Assembly (NCBI RefSeq): GCF_004217185.1
Contig: NZ_SHKL01000001.1
Span: 3,594,001 to 3,658,000, forward strand
Origin: Pseudonocardia sediminis
GTDB lineage: Bacteria > Actinomycetota > Actinomycetes > Mycobacteriales > Pseudonocardiaceae
Length of the DNA stretch: 64,000 bases
Direction of reading: 5' to 3'
The notes under the pieces were generated by a model. That model was not told the origin of the DNA and made no database searches. It worked only from the letters and a program-made list of their open reading frames with translations. Below, in pieces: positions 46,997 to 56,265 of the stretch. Both the position numbers and the translations under genes were made by a program. Position 1 is the stretch's first letter, and each line of letters begins with the position of its first letter.

Positions 46997-48538
46997 TCAG
47001 TCCGGCGGGTCCGGCAGGTCCAGCGCGAGCACCGTCACCGGGGCCGGGGACCCGGCCGTCCACGCCGTGACCAGGCACGTCGGGGCGCCACCGGCCCGGC
47101 CGGGGCGGGTCGTGACGCGCACCGCACCGCCGTCGGGGTCGGGCTCCACCCACTGCTGCACGGCGGCGCGGACGGCGGCCAGGACGGCGAGCGGCGGCAC
47201 CGGGGCGTCGGCGAGGGCGTCGTCGGTCTCGACCCCCGCGTCGAGGCGCTTGCCGAACCGGGTCCGTTCGATCATCAGGTAGGCGCGGACGGCGCCGAGC
47301 TCGTCGGCCAGGGGGATGCTCGCCTCCCCCGCCCGGTCCGCGGCGCGGCTCAGATCGGCGAAGCCCAGCAGCAGCTCGCGGGCCCGCGGCGGGTCGGTGC
47401 GCACGAGGGCGGCGATCGTGTTCAGCGTGTTGTAGACGAAGTGCTGCTCGAGACGCCGGCTCAGCGGGCCGTGCCAGGGACTGCGGTCCTCCTCCTCCCG
47501 CTCGGCCGACGCCGGGACGTGCTGCTCGGCCGGCGGTACCGGGGTGTCCGCGGCGGAGGGCGGGTCGGGGGCCGCGACCGGCGGGCCCGGCTCCCACAGC
47601 TCCGGGTCGGCGTCGCCGGAGTCGACGAGCCCGAGCCAGGTCGGCAGCGCCAGCCGTCCGGCCACGGTGCGTCCCCGGTGCTCCACGAGCGCGACGAGGT
47701 CGCCGTCGAGCCAGCGCGCGTACGCGGCGACGTCGTCGGGCACCGGCCCGGTGAACGGCGAGTCCCGCGCGACCGGCTCGTCGAGCAGCGTCTCGACGTC
47801 GTCCCCGGCGTGCGTGGTGCTGATCCCGACCCGCCCGACGTAGGCGAGCCCGCCCGGTCCGGGCAGACCGAGCAGGACCGCCGCGATCCGGTCCGAGCGG
47901 CCCGCCGGGATCCACCCGCCGACCACGACCTGACGCGTCCGGCGCAGCGGGACCCGCAACCAGTTCCGGGTGCGCCGTCCGGGCTGGTAGGGCACGTCGA
48001 GGCGTTTGAGGTGCAGGCCGTCGAGGCCGTACTGCTCGGCCGTGCGCATCACCAGGTCGGCCTCGTCGAGCCCGAACGACGGCGAGACCAGGATCGTCGG
48101 CCCGCCCAGCCCGAGGGCCTCCAGCTCGTGGCGGCGCTCGCGGTAGGGCAGGTCCAGCACCCGCTGCCCGTCGGCCCAGAGCAGGTCGGTGACGACGTAG
48201 CCGACCGGGACCTCGGACTGCAGGGCCGCGTCCGGGCGGACGGTGTTGGTGCGGCGCATCAGCGGCCGCCGCGACGGGCGTCCGGCCTCGTCCAGGGCGA
48301 CGACCGTGCCGTCGAGCACCATGCCCGAGGCCGGGGCCTGCTCGCCGAGGGCGGCGAGCTCGGGGAAGGAACCGGTCACGCTGCGCGCGGTGGAGGACAG
48401 CAGCCGGACCCGTCCGGGGCGGGCGTAGGCGACGCAGCGGTGGCCCTCCCACCCGAACTCGACGGCCCAGCGGTCCGGGTCGGTCGCCTCGGCCAGCTCG
48501 CCGGGGGTGGGCAGCATCGGTGGAACCAGGTCGGGCAT
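46997..48538 (-). CDS. Degenerate ATP-dependent DNA ligase domain fused to LytS-type histidine kinase domain
   Basis: 513-residue fusion. Residues 1-315 align by eye with the LigD-type ligase core and OB fold (GYVVTDLLWADGQRVLDLP, LKRLDVPYQPGRRTRNWLR, VVVGGWIPAGRSDR, GLAYVGRVG). The nucleotidyl lysine is replaced by G29 (EFGWEGHR), the motif III glutamate by T78 (VLDGTVVAL), and the motif V lysines are gone. After a Pro/Glu linker, residues 355-450 match the LytS/His_kinase dimer domain: LEQHFVYNTLNTIAALVRTD with phospho-acceptor H366, and DELGAVRAYLMIERTRFGKR. The ATP-binding N-box is lost (AAVRAAVQQWV). ATG at 48538 is preferred; GTG at 48571 is possible. Confidence 0.8.
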   Translation of the reverse strand: MPDLVPPMLPTPGELAEATDPDRWAVEFGWEGHRCVAYARPGRVRLLSSTARSVTGSFPELAALGEQAPASGMVLDGTVVALDEAGRPSRRPLMRRTNTVRPDAALQSEVPVGYVVTDLLWADGQRVLDLPYRERRHELEALGLGGPTILVSPSFGLDEADLVMRTAEQYGLDGLHLKRLDVPYQPGRRTRNWLRVPLRRTRQVVVGGWIPAGRSDRIAAVLLGLPGPGGLAYVGRVGISTTHAGDDVETLLDEPVARDSPFTGPVPDDVAAYARWLDGDLVALVEHRGRTVAGRLALPTWLGLVDSGDADPELWEPGPPVAAPDPPSAADTPVPPAEQHVPASAEREEEDRSPWHGPLSRRLEQHFVYNTLNTIAALVRTDPPRARELLLGFADLSRAADRAGEASIPLADELGAVRAYLMIERTRFGKRLDAGVETDDALADAPVPPLAVLAAVRAAVQQWVEPDPDGGAVRVTTRPGRAGGAPTCLVTAWTAGSPAPVTVLALDLPDPPD

Positions 48539-48657
48539 TCCCGACTGATCGCGCCCCGCCACAGGGGGCACGCTAGCGCCACGGCGTCGCCCGGACGTGT
48601 CCGGGCGCCCGCCCGGCGCGTGTCACCGGTGCCCCCGCCTGGGACGATGGGGTCACC

Positions 48658-51201
48658 ATGACTTCCGCGACCTCCTCCCCCACGCTCGCCGACCGCATCC
48701 CGCCCGGCGCCGACCCCGACGCCCTGGTCGAGACGTTCGCCGAGTGGGCCTTCGAGGAGCGCGGCCTCTCGCTCTACCCGGCGCAGGAGGAGGCCGTCCT
48801 CGAGCTGGTCACCGGCGCCAACGTCATCCTCTCCACGCCGACCGGGTCCGGGAAGTCGCTGGTCGCGATCGGGGCGCACGCCGCGGCACTGGCCCGGGGC
48901 GAGCGGACGTTCTACACCGCGCCGATCAAGGCCCTGGTCAGCGAGAAGTTCTTCGCCCTGATCGACGTGTTCGGCGCGGACATGGTCGGCATGCTCACCG
49001 GCGACGCCGCGGTGAACGAGCGCGCCCCGATCATCTGCTGCACCGCGGAGATCCTGGCCAACCTGGCGCTGCGCTCCGGGCGGGACTCCGACGTCGGCTC
49101 GGTCGTGATGGACGAGTTCCACTTCTACGCCGACCCCTCGCGTGGCTGGGCCTGGCAGGTCCCGCTGATCGAGCTGCCGCAGGCGCAGTTCCTGCTGATG
49201 AGCGCCACGCTGGGCGACACGGGCTTCTTCGCCGAGGACCTCACCCGGCGCACCGGCCGCGAGACGGCGCAGATCACGTCGGTGGACCGGCCGGTGCCGC
49301 TGCACTTCCGCTACGAGCTCACCCCGCTGCACGAGACGATCACCGAGCTGCTCCAGACGCACGAGGCGCCGGTCTACGTCGTGCACTTCACGCAGCAGTC
49401 CGCCGTCGAGCGCGCGCAGTCTCTGATGAGCGTCAACGTCACGTCCAGGGAGGACAAGGCGGCGATCGCCGAGACGATCGGGTCGTTCCGGTTCACCGCC
49501 GGGTTCGGCAAGACGCTCTCGCGCCTGGTGCGGCACGGGATCGGGGTGCACCACGCCGGGATGTTGCCGCGCTACCGGCGCCTGGTGGAGACGCTGGCCC
49601 AGGCCGGGCTGCTGCGGGTGATCTGCGGGACCGACACGCTCGGCGTCGGGATCAACGTCCCGATCCGCACCGTGCTGTTCACGGCGCTGAGCAAGTACGA
49701 CGGGACCCGCAGCCGCCCGTTGAAGGCCCGGGAGTTCCACCAGATCGCCGGACGCGCCGGGCGGGCCGGCTACGACACCGTCGGCACCGTCGTGGCCGAG
49801 GCGCCGGAGCACGACATCGAGAACGCGAAGGCCCTGGCCAAGGCCGGCGACGACCCGAAGAAGCGCCGCAAGGTCAACCGCAAGCAGGCCCCCGAGGGGT
49901 TCGTCGGCTGGTCGCAGACCTCGTTCGAGAAGCTGCAGACCGCCCAGCCCGAGCCGCTGACCAGCCACTTCCAGGTCACGTTCGCGATGCTGCTCAACGT
50001 GATCTCCCGCGGCGGGGACACCTTCGCCGCGATGAAGCACCTGCTCGAGGACAACCACGAGCCCCGCGCCCGGCAGCGCAAGCACATCCTGCGCGCGATC
50101 GCGATCTACCGGGCGCTGCTCACCGCCGGCATCGTCACCGAGACCGACACCCCGCAGGGGCGGCGGCCTCAGCTCGTCGGCGACCTGCAGCTCGATTTCG
50201 CCCTCAACCAGCCGTTGTCGCCGTTCGCGCTGGCCGCGGTCGAGCTGCTCGACACCGAGGCCGACGGCTACGCCCTCGACGTGCTGTCGGTGATCGAGGC
50301 GACCCTGGACGACCCGCGCCAGGTGCTGGCCGCCCAGCAGAACAAGGCCCGCGGCGAGGCGATCGCCTCGATGAAGGCCGAGGGCATCGAGTACGAGGAG
50401 CGGATGGCGCTCCTGGAGGACGTCACCTACCCCAAGCCGCTCGACGAGATGCTGCACGCCGCGTTGGAGACCTACCGCCGTGGCGCGCCGTGGGTGGAGG
50501 ACGCGCGCCTGTCGCCCAAGTCGGTCGTCCGCGACATGTCCGAGAAGGCGATGACGTTCACCGAGTACGTGTCGCACTACCAGCTGGCGCGCTCCGAGGG
50601 CCTGGTGCTGCGCTACCTGGCCGACGCCTACCGGGCGCTGCGCCAGACCGTGCCCGAGCACGCCCGCACCGACGAGCTGACCGACGTCATCGAGTGGCTC
50701 GGCGAGCTCGTCCGCCAGACCGACTCCAGCCTGCTCGACGAGTGGGAGAAGCTCGCCGCCGGCGCCGACGAGGCCGGGGGCGAGGTGCTCCCGCCCACCG
50801 CCGAGGCGGTCGGGGCGGCGCCGTCCGGGGTCACCGCCAACCAGCGCGCGTTCCGGGTGCTGGTCCGCAACGCGATGTTCCGCCGGGTCGAGCTCGCCTC
50901 GTTCGGGCGCTGGGACCTGCTCGGCGAGCTCGACCGGGAGTCCGGTTTCACCGCCGAGCGCTGGCGGTCCGAGTTCGAGCCCTACTTCGCGCTGCACCCA
51001 CGGATCGAGATCGGGCCGGACGCCCGCGGGCCCAAGATGATCGACATCGTCGAGGAGCGGGAGCGCTGGCTCGTCCGCCAGGTGCTCGACGACCCGGCGG
51101 GCGACCACGACTGGGTGATCACCGCCGAGGTCGACCTGGCCGCGTCCGACGACGCCGGAGAGGCCGTGGTGTGGATCACCGGCCTGACCGACCGCCCCTG
51201 A
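48658..51201 (+). CDS. DEAD/DEAH-box helicase with DUF3516 C-terminus
   Basis: 847-residue superfamily 2 helicase. Motif I is STPTGSGKSLVA near residue 62, motif II is VVMDEFHFY (a DEFH variant), motif III is MSATL, and motif VI is HQIAGRAGRAGYD. The C-terminal half from KKRRKVNRKQAPEGFVGWSQ onward is the DUF3516 region specific to actinobacteria. Probably an RNA helicase related to Ski2-like proteins; role unknown. ATG at 48658 lies divergent from the ligase/LytS fusion gene, 119 bp away, so they may share a control region. Confidence 0.92.
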   Translation: MTSATSSPTLADRIPPGADPDALVETFAEWAFEERGLSLYPAQEEAVLELVTGANVILSTPTGSGKSLVAIGAHAAALARGERTFYTAPIKALVSEKFFALIDVFGADMVGMLTGDAAVNERAPIICCTAEILANLALRSGRDSDVGSVVMDEFHFYADPSRGWAWQVPLIELPQAQFLLMSATLGDTGFFAEDLTRRTGRETAQITSVDRPVPLHFRYELTPLHETITELLQTHEAPVYVVHFTQQSAVERAQSLMSVNVTSREDKAAIAETIGSFRFTAGFGKTLSRLVRHGIGVHHAGMLPRYRRLVETLAQAGLLRVICGTDTLGVGINVPIRTVLFTALSKYDGTRSRPLKAREFHQIAGRAGRAGYDTVGTVVAEAPEHDIENAKALAKAGDDPKKRRKVNRKQAPEGFVGWSQTSFEKLQTAQPEPLTSHFQVTFAMLLNVISRGGDTFAAMKHLLEDNHEPRARQRKHILRAIAIYRALLTAGIVTETDTPQGRRPQLVGDLQLDFALNQPLSPFALAAVELLDTEADGYALDVLSVIEATLDDPRQVLAAQQNKARGEAIASMKAEGIEYEERMALLEDVTYPKPLDEMLHAALETYRRGAPWVEDARLSPKSVVRDMSEKAMTFTEYVSHYQLARSEGLVLRYLADAYRALRQTVPEHARTDELTDVIEWLGELVRQTDSSLLDEWEKLAAGADEAGGEVLPPTAEAVGAAPSGVTANQRAFRVLVRNAMFRRVELASFGRWDLLGELDRESGFTAERWRSEFEPYFALHPRIEIGPDARGPKMIDIVEERERWLVRQVLDDPAGDHDWVITAEVDLAASDDAGEAVVWITGLTDRP

Positions 51202-51224
51202 CCGGTGCCCGGTCGTCCGAACGA

Positions 51225-51249
51225 AGGGCCGGACGTGACATTCGGCCCT
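51225..51249 (+). terminator. Hairpin after the DUF3516 helicase gene
   Basis: AGGGCCG (51225-51231) pairs with CGGCCCT (51243-51249) around 11 nt, 24 bp past the stop. The arms are short, so the call is moderate. Confidence 0.45.
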
Positions 51250-51384
51250 ATCGGAGCAACGCATTGGTTATGGTGTTCCCCGATCACGCGCAGTGAACGA
51301 CAGTAGCCTGCGCGTGGGACAAGGGGGCTGGCGAATGCGGTACGGCGCGCTCGCGGGCCCGGATTCGAGAGGTGGCGCCGTCCG

Positions 51385-53520
51385 GTGACCGCTGCAGAGG
51401 TCGAGGGCGGTGAGCCGCTGTCCGCACACGCCGTCGTCGGGGCGGACCGGCTCCGCGACCGGTGGCTCACCGAGGTCGTCGGCGGTGCGCGCTACCTGGC
51501 GAGGCCGATGGGCGAACTGCGGGCGCTGATCGGCACCCTCGCCGACCGGCTGCTCGCCGCCGCCCTGGCCGAGCGCTTCGACCCCGAGGACGCCCGCCGG
51601 GTCGGCCGCGCGCTCGTCGACGCGCACCTCACGGAGCCGGCCGTTCTCGAGGACACCCATCTGGTGCTCGGCGAGTGCCTGGCCGACGCCGCGGACAACC
51701 CCGGACGGCTGCGGCGCCTGCTCGCCCTGCAGGGAGCGCTCGGGCGCGGGTACGCCGACGCTCTGCGCCGGCGCACGCTCACCGAGCACGAGGCGATCAC
51801 CACGGCCGCGCTGGACGCACGCACCACCGCCGACGAGGCGCGCTGGGCCAGCGAGGCGCGCTTCTCCGCGGTGTTCGACGCCGCGACCGTCGGGATCATC
51901 GTGTTCGCCCTGGACGGGACGTCGATGGAGGCGAACAGCGCGGCCTGCGAGATGGTCGGGCACACCGCCGAGGAGATGCGCGCGATGACCGTCGCGGACG
52001 TCGTGCCGCCGCGGCAGGACCCCGCGTTCTGGGCCGACCTCCCCCGCCTCGCCGACGGCACGCTGGACCGGATCACCGTCGAGCGGCCCTACCAGCGCCC
52101 GGACGGGCGCCGGATCTGGGTGGACGCCGTCGTCTCCGCCGTCCGGGACACCGACGGGCACCCTCGCTACCTGCTCGCGATGGTCAACGAGATCACCGAG
52201 CGGATGGAGCTGCAACAGCGCCTGACCTACCAGGCCCAGCACGACCCGCTGACCGGTCTGCCCAACCGGTCCCTGTTCTTCGAGCGGCTGCGCGCGTCCA
52301 TGCGCCGGGTCGGCGAGAACGGGTCCGGCCCCCGGCCCGGGGTCTGCTACCTGGACCTGGACGGGTTCAAGGTCGTCAACGACACGCTCGGGCACCACAC
52401 CGGGGACCGGCTGTTGCAGGCCGTCGCGGACCGGCTGCGCGACGCCCTCGCGCCCTGCGGGCACCTGGTGGCGCGGATGGGCGGCGACGAGTTCGTCGTG
52501 CTCGTGGAGCGCTCGGAGGACGGCCCGGAGCTGGAGGACGTGGCCTCCGTCGCCCTGGAGACGGTGCGGCGTCCGGTCCGCATCGACTCCCACGACGTCG
52601 CGATCTCGGCGAGCATCGGGGTCGTCCGCCACGAGGGCGACGCCGGCCCCGAGGAGCTGATGAAGGCGGCCGACACGACGCTCTACTCGGCCAAGCACGC
52701 CGGCCGCGGGCGGTACGCGGTGTTCGACCAGGAGCGGCACCGCTCCGACGTGCTGCGTTTCGAGCTCTCCTCGCAGATGCCCGAGGCGTTGCGGCGCGAC
52801 GACTTCCGGGTCGTCTACCAGCCGCTGGTGCGCCTGGCCGACGAGCGGACGGTCGGGGTGGAGGCGCTGGTGCGCTGGCAGCGCCCGGACGGCGAGCTGA
52901 TCGGGCCGGACCGGTTCATCCCGTTGGCCGAGGAGACCGGCCTGGTCGTCCCGCTGGGCCGCCGGGTGCTCGACGAGGCCTGTCGCCAGGCCCGGGCCTG
53001 GCGCGACGCCGGGCACGAGCTGGTCGTCAGCGTGAACGTCGCGGCCCGCCAGATGAGCGAGAACGACCTGGTCGGCGACATCCGCACGGTGCTCGCCGAG
53101 TACGACATGCCGCCCGGGCTGCTGCAGCTCGAGCTCACCGAGCGGGACCTGATGGGCACCCCCGGCCGTCCGGCCGCGGCGCTCAAGGAGCTCGCCGCGA
53201 TGGGCGTGCAGATCGCGATCGACGACTTCGGGACCGGCTACTCGAACCTGTCCTACCTGCGCCAGCTCCCGGTGCACAACCTCAAGCTGGCCGGCAACTT
53301 CGTCGCCGGGTCCGCCGACCGCGACGACGTCATCCTCCGAGCCCTGGTGAAGCTGGCCCGTTCGCTGCACCTCGACGTCACCGCCGAGGCGGTGGAGACC
53401 CGTGACCAGGCCGAACGCCTGCGCTCCTACGGCTGCACCAACGCCCAGGGCTGGTACTACGCCCCCGCCGTGCCGGCCGAACGGATCCCGGACCTGATCC
53501 GGGAACCGTTCGTGCGGTGA
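51385..53520 (+). CDS. PAS-GGDEF-EAL cyclic di-GMP protein
   Basis: 711-residue protein. Residues 15-140 are helical with no known domain, residues 155-275 a PAS domain (RFSAVFDAATVGIIVFALDG), 280-445 GGDEF (ARMGGDEFVVLVE), and 460-705 EAL (VGVEALVRWQRPDG). GGDEF is intact but lacks the RxxD inhibitory site just before it. EAL catalytic residues are present: VNVAARQ, ELTERD, IDDFGTGYSN, LKLAGNF (lysine kept, Asp of KID replaced by Ala), AEAVETRD and AQGWYYAP. Both synthesis and breakdown of c-di-GMP look possible. No membrane helix; the PAS domain is the likely input. Confidence 0.9.
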   Translation: MTAAEVEGGEPLSAHAVVGADRLRDRWLTEVVGGARYLARPMGELRALIGTLADRLLAAALAERFDPEDARRVGRALVDAHLTEPAVLEDTHLVLGECLADAADNPGRLRRLLALQGALGRGYADALRRRTLTEHEAITTAALDARTTADEARWASEARFSAVFDAATVGIIVFALDGTSMEANSAACEMVGHTAEEMRAMTVADVVPPRQDPAFWADLPRLADGTLDRITVERPYQRPDGRRIWVDAVVSAVRDTDGHPRYLLAMVNEITERMELQQRLTYQAQHDPLTGLPNRSLFFERLRASMRRVGENGSGPRPGVCYLDLDGFKVVNDTLGHHTGDRLLQAVADRLRDALAPCGHLVARMGGDEFVVLVERSEDGPELEDVASVALETVRRPVRIDSHDVAISASIGVVRHEGDAGPEELMKAADTTLYSAKHAGRGRYAVFDQERHRSDVLRFELSSQMPEALRRDDFRVVYQPLVRLADERTVGVEALVRWQRPDGELIGPDRFIPLAEETGLVVPLGRRVLDEACRQARAWRDAGHELVVSVNVAARQMSENDLVGDIRTVLAEYDMPPGLLQLELTERDLMGTPGRPAAALKELAAMGVQIAIDDFGTGYSNLSYLRQLPVHNLKLAGNFVAGSADRDDVILRALVKLARSLHLDVTAEAVETRDQAERLRSYGCTNAQGWYYAPAVPAERIPDLIREPFVR

Positions 53521-53524
53521 CGGC

Positions 53525-54310
53525 TTACGCGGCGTTCTGCTCGTCGCGCCAGGCGATCCAGTCCCCGAGCTTGCCCAGGTCGTAGTCCGGCCCGTCCTGC
53601 CCGATGGTGAACAGCCGCGCGCCCGCGTCGAGCAGCGCCTGCCCGTTCTCCGACGGCGCCCCCTCGACGGCGACCGACCGTTCGATCTCGGACGGGTCCC
53701 GCCCGATGTCGCGGCAGTGCCCGTCGAGCACGCCGGTCTTGTGCGTGAACGTCTCGACGTCGCCGAAGCCGTGCCAGATGGTGGCGTGCTCGGCGGTGTA
53801 GCGCAGGGTCTTCTTCTCCCCACCCCCGCCGATCAGAACCGGGATGTCGCGGGTCGGGGCCGGGTTGAGCCTGCCCCAGCGCTCGCGGATGCGCGGCAGG
53901 GCCTTGCCCAGCTCGGTGAGCCGGCCGCCGGCGGTGCCGAACTCGTAGCCGTACTCGTCGTAGTCGCGCTGGAACCAGCCGGAGCCGATGCCCAGGATCA
54001 GGCGGCCGTCGGAGATGTGGTCCACGGTGCGGGCCATGTCGGCGAGAAGCTCGGGGTTGCGGTAGCTGTTGCAGGTCACGAGGGCGCCGATCTCGACGCG
54101 GGAGGTGGCCTCGGCCCAGGCACCGAGCATGGTCCAGCACTCGAAGTGCTTGCCGTCGGGCTCACCGTAGAGAGGGAAGAAGTGGTCCCAATTGAAGACG
54201 ATGTCCACGCCGGCCTCCTCGGCGGCGGCGACCGTGCGTCGGATCTCGGAGTAGTCGGCGTGCTGGGGCTGCAGCTGCAGCCCGATGCGGACGGGACGGT
54301 CGGTGGTCAT
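53525..54310 (-). CDS. LLM class F420-dependent oxidoreductase
   Basis: 261-residue luciferase-like TIM barrel. VRIGLQLQPQHADYSEIRR at the start, FNWDHFFPLYG, GALVTCNSYRNPELLADMAR and GRLILGIGSGWFQRDYDEYG are typical of the F420-using LLM subgroup (TIGR03560-like). The cofactor assignment rests on family resemblance. Product and substrate are unknown. Stop lies 4 bp from the convergent GGDEF-EAL stop. ATG at 54310. Confidence 0.87.
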   Translation of the reverse strand: MTTDRPVRIGLQLQPQHADYSEIRRTVAAAEEAGVDIVFNWDHFFPLYGEPDGKHFECWTMLGAWAEATSRVEIGALVTCNSYRNPELLADMARTVDHISDGRLILGIGSGWFQRDYDEYGYEFGTAGGRLTELGKALPRIRERWGRLNPAPTRDIPVLIGGGGEKKTLRYTAEHATIWHGFGDVETFTHKTGVLDGHCRDIGRDPSEIERSVAVEGAPSENGQALLDAGARLFTIGQDGPDYDLGKLGDWIAWRDEQNAA

Positions 54311-54420
54311 GGCCCCATGCTGGTCCGGTTCGGACGGGCCGACATCTCGAGCGTCCCGTCCGTCCCGTTCCGGTTGCGGCCCGGGGCCTCGGAGGCGGCC
54401 CTGGTCGGAGCCGGCCCGGG

Positions 54421-55113
54421 TCAGAGGTTGCGCAGTCCGGAGAGGACCCGGTCGAGCAGCGCCATGTCCGGCCCGGTGGCCGCGTCGACACCGACGTGCA
54501 CCCGCAGGCGTCCCTCGCCGGCCAGGTCGCCGATCAGAACCCGGGCCACACCGAGGGGGACCTTCGTCAGCGCGGCGACCTCGCTCACCGAGCGCGGCCG
54601 CGAGCACAGCTCCAGCACCGTCCGGCGTTCGCCGACGTCGGCCTGGCCGGGACCTCCGGTGGCCGTCACGAGCGTCTCGATCCGCAGTTCCATCCGGGCG
54701 CGGGTGCGCCCGCCGGTGACGACGTAGGGCCGGACCGCGCGGGTGGTCGCGGCGGCGGGCTCGGGCTCGTCGACGAAGCGCGGCATCGGGGTGGTCTCCC
54801 ACGCCCGTCCCCGCTCGTCCGGGGGCTCGGCGGGTTCCTCGGCATGCGGCGGTTCCGGTGCCGGCGGTGCCTCGGCGGTCACCGCGGCCTCCGCCGCGGC
54901 CTTCGCGGCGGCCTTGCGCTGCCTGCGGGTCTGTCCGCCGAAGCGGGCTCCGGCCGGGAGCGGGGCCTCGCCGGAGAACTCGGCGACGGCCTCGACGGGC
55001 TCGGGCTCCTCGGGCGGGCGCCCGTGCGGGAACTCGGGGTCCGGGGTGTGCCCGGCCCGGCGGGCGGGCGCACCGAACCGGGCACCGGTACGACCGGTCT
55101 CCGAACGGCCCAT
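54421..55113 (-). CDS. Orphan DUF742 domain protein
   Basis: 230-residue protein. Residues 1-120 are a low-complexity Pro/Glu/Ala segment with a basic patch (TRRQRKAAAKAAAEA). The C-terminal DUF742 domain, from VRPYVVTGGRTRAR to the end, contains RTVLELCSRPRSVSEVAALT and VPLGVARVLIGDLAGEGRL, a winged-helix-like fold. DUF742 genes normally lie in conservons with a nitrate-sensor-type kinase, a roadblock/LC7 protein and a small GTPase; none is here. ATG at 55113 follows GAGGTGG; a GTG at 55131 lacks a ribosome site. Confidence 0.87.
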   Translation of the reverse strand: MGRSETGRTGARFGAPARRAGHTPDPEFPHGRPPEEPEPVEAVAEFSGEAPLPAGARFGGQTRRQRKAAAKAAAEAAVTAEAPPAPEPPHAEEPAEPPDERGRAWETTPMPRFVDEPEPAAATTRAVRPYVVTGGRTRARMELRIETLVTATGGPGQADVGERRTVLELCSRPRSVSEVAALTKVPLGVARVLIGDLAGEGRLRVHVGVDAATGPDMALLDRVLSGLRNL

Positions 55114-55224
55114 CCCCACCTCACTCGTCACGATCGAAGGATGCCCGAATATGCACCGGACGTGCTACGGATCGGTGTCCCAAATGTGACGGTGACGTGA
55201 CGGCAACGGTCAGTACGTGCGCGA

Positions 55225-56142
55225 TCACCCAGGAGTGAGCAGCTCCTTGAACCCGTTCAGAGCATCGGCCGCCGCCCGTTCGGCCGCGTCGACCACGCCG
55301 AGGAACGCCGCATAGCCGTGGATCAGGCCCGGCCCCGGGATGCGCCGGACGGTGACGCCGGCCCGGTCGAGCAGGTCGGCGTAGGCCAGGCCCTCGTCGC
55401 GCAGGGGGTCGAACTCCGCGGTCGCGACCACCGCCGGTGCGACGCCGCGGACGTCGGCGTGCAGCAGGTCGACCTGCGGGTCGTCGGAGCCGCCGGGCAG
55501 GTACTGCTCGTAGAACCAGCGCATGTCGGACGCGGTCAGGAAGTAGCCCTCGCCGTTCTCGGCCGTCGAGGGCTGCGACTGCGCCGGGTCGGTCGAGGGG
55601 TAGAACAGCAGCTGCGCGGCCACGGCCGGTCCCCCGTCCCGGGCGCGCAGGGCCAGGCCGGCGGCCAGGCTCGCCCCGGCGCTGTCGCCGGCCACGCCGA
55701 TCGGCCGGCCCGGGAACCACTGCGCCACCGCTCGCAGCGCGGCCTCGGAGTCGTCGAGCGGCGCCGGGTGCGGGTACTCGGGGGCGAGCCGGTAGTCCGC
55801 CGAGACGACGACCGCGCCGAGCGCGTTCGCCACCCGCCGGCAGAGCGGGTCGTGGGTGTCGAGGTCGCCGAGCACCCACCCTCCCCCGTGCAGCCACAGC
55901 ACGACGGCGCCGCCGTCCGTCGCCGGGTGGTAGATCCGCACCGGGACCGGCCCGTGCGGCCCGTCCGCGGCGTCCTCGACGACGGAGGCGACCTCCTCGG
56001 GCACGAAGTCCGGCCCGCGGCGCGACAGAGACAACGCGCGGTAGTGCTCCCGGGACTCGACGGCGGAGCCCCGGATCAGCGGCAGCGCGCCGGCGCTCTC
56101 GAGGGTGTCGAGCATCGTGCGGAAGATCGGGTCGAGCGGCAT
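55225..56142 (-). CDS. HSL-type alpha/beta hydrolase (esterase)
   Basis: 305-residue carboxylesterase of the hormone-sensitive lipase family. The oxyanion motif is WLHGGGWVLGD, the nucleophile elbow GDSAGAS, and the remaining triad members are the Asp in AEFDPLRDEG and the His in LIHGYAAF. YRLAPEYPHPAPLDD is also conserved. It probably hydrolyses short-chain esters in the cytosol. ATG at 56142. Unlinked to a pathway. Confidence 0.9.
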   Translation of the reverse strand: MPLDPIFRTMLDTLESAGALPLIRGSAVESREHYRALSLSRRGPDFVPEEVASVVEDAADGPHGPVPVRIYHPATDGGAVVLWLHGGGWVLGDLDTHDPLCRRVANALGAVVVSADYRLAPEYPHPAPLDDSEAALRAVAQWFPGRPIGVAGDSAGASLAAGLALRARDGGPAVAAQLLFYPSTDPAQSQPSTAENGEGYFLTASDMRWFYEQYLPGGSDDPQVDLLHADVRGVAPAVVATAEFDPLRDEGLAYADLLDRAGVTVRRIPGPGLIHGYAAFLGVVDAAERAAADALNGFKELLTPG

Positions 56143-56220
56143 GGCCGGACGCTATCCGGGGCCGGGTCGTACGGGTAGTCCGTGTCGTACCTCCGGAGCC
56201 GGCGTTGCACCACGAGACAC

Positions 56221-56247
56221 ACTTGTTCTAGTATTTTGCAAACAAGT
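56221..56247. promoter_or_regulatory. Candidate GntR operator and promoter of the membrane protein-gntR pair
   Basis: ACTTGTT (56221-56227) and AACAAGT (56241-56247) form an inverted repeat around the AT-rich CTAGTATTTTGCA, 18 bp upstream of the ATG. It is one of the most AT-rich points in the window. Confidence 0.5.
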
Positions 56248-56265
56248 TCGACTCGGGGGGTAGCG

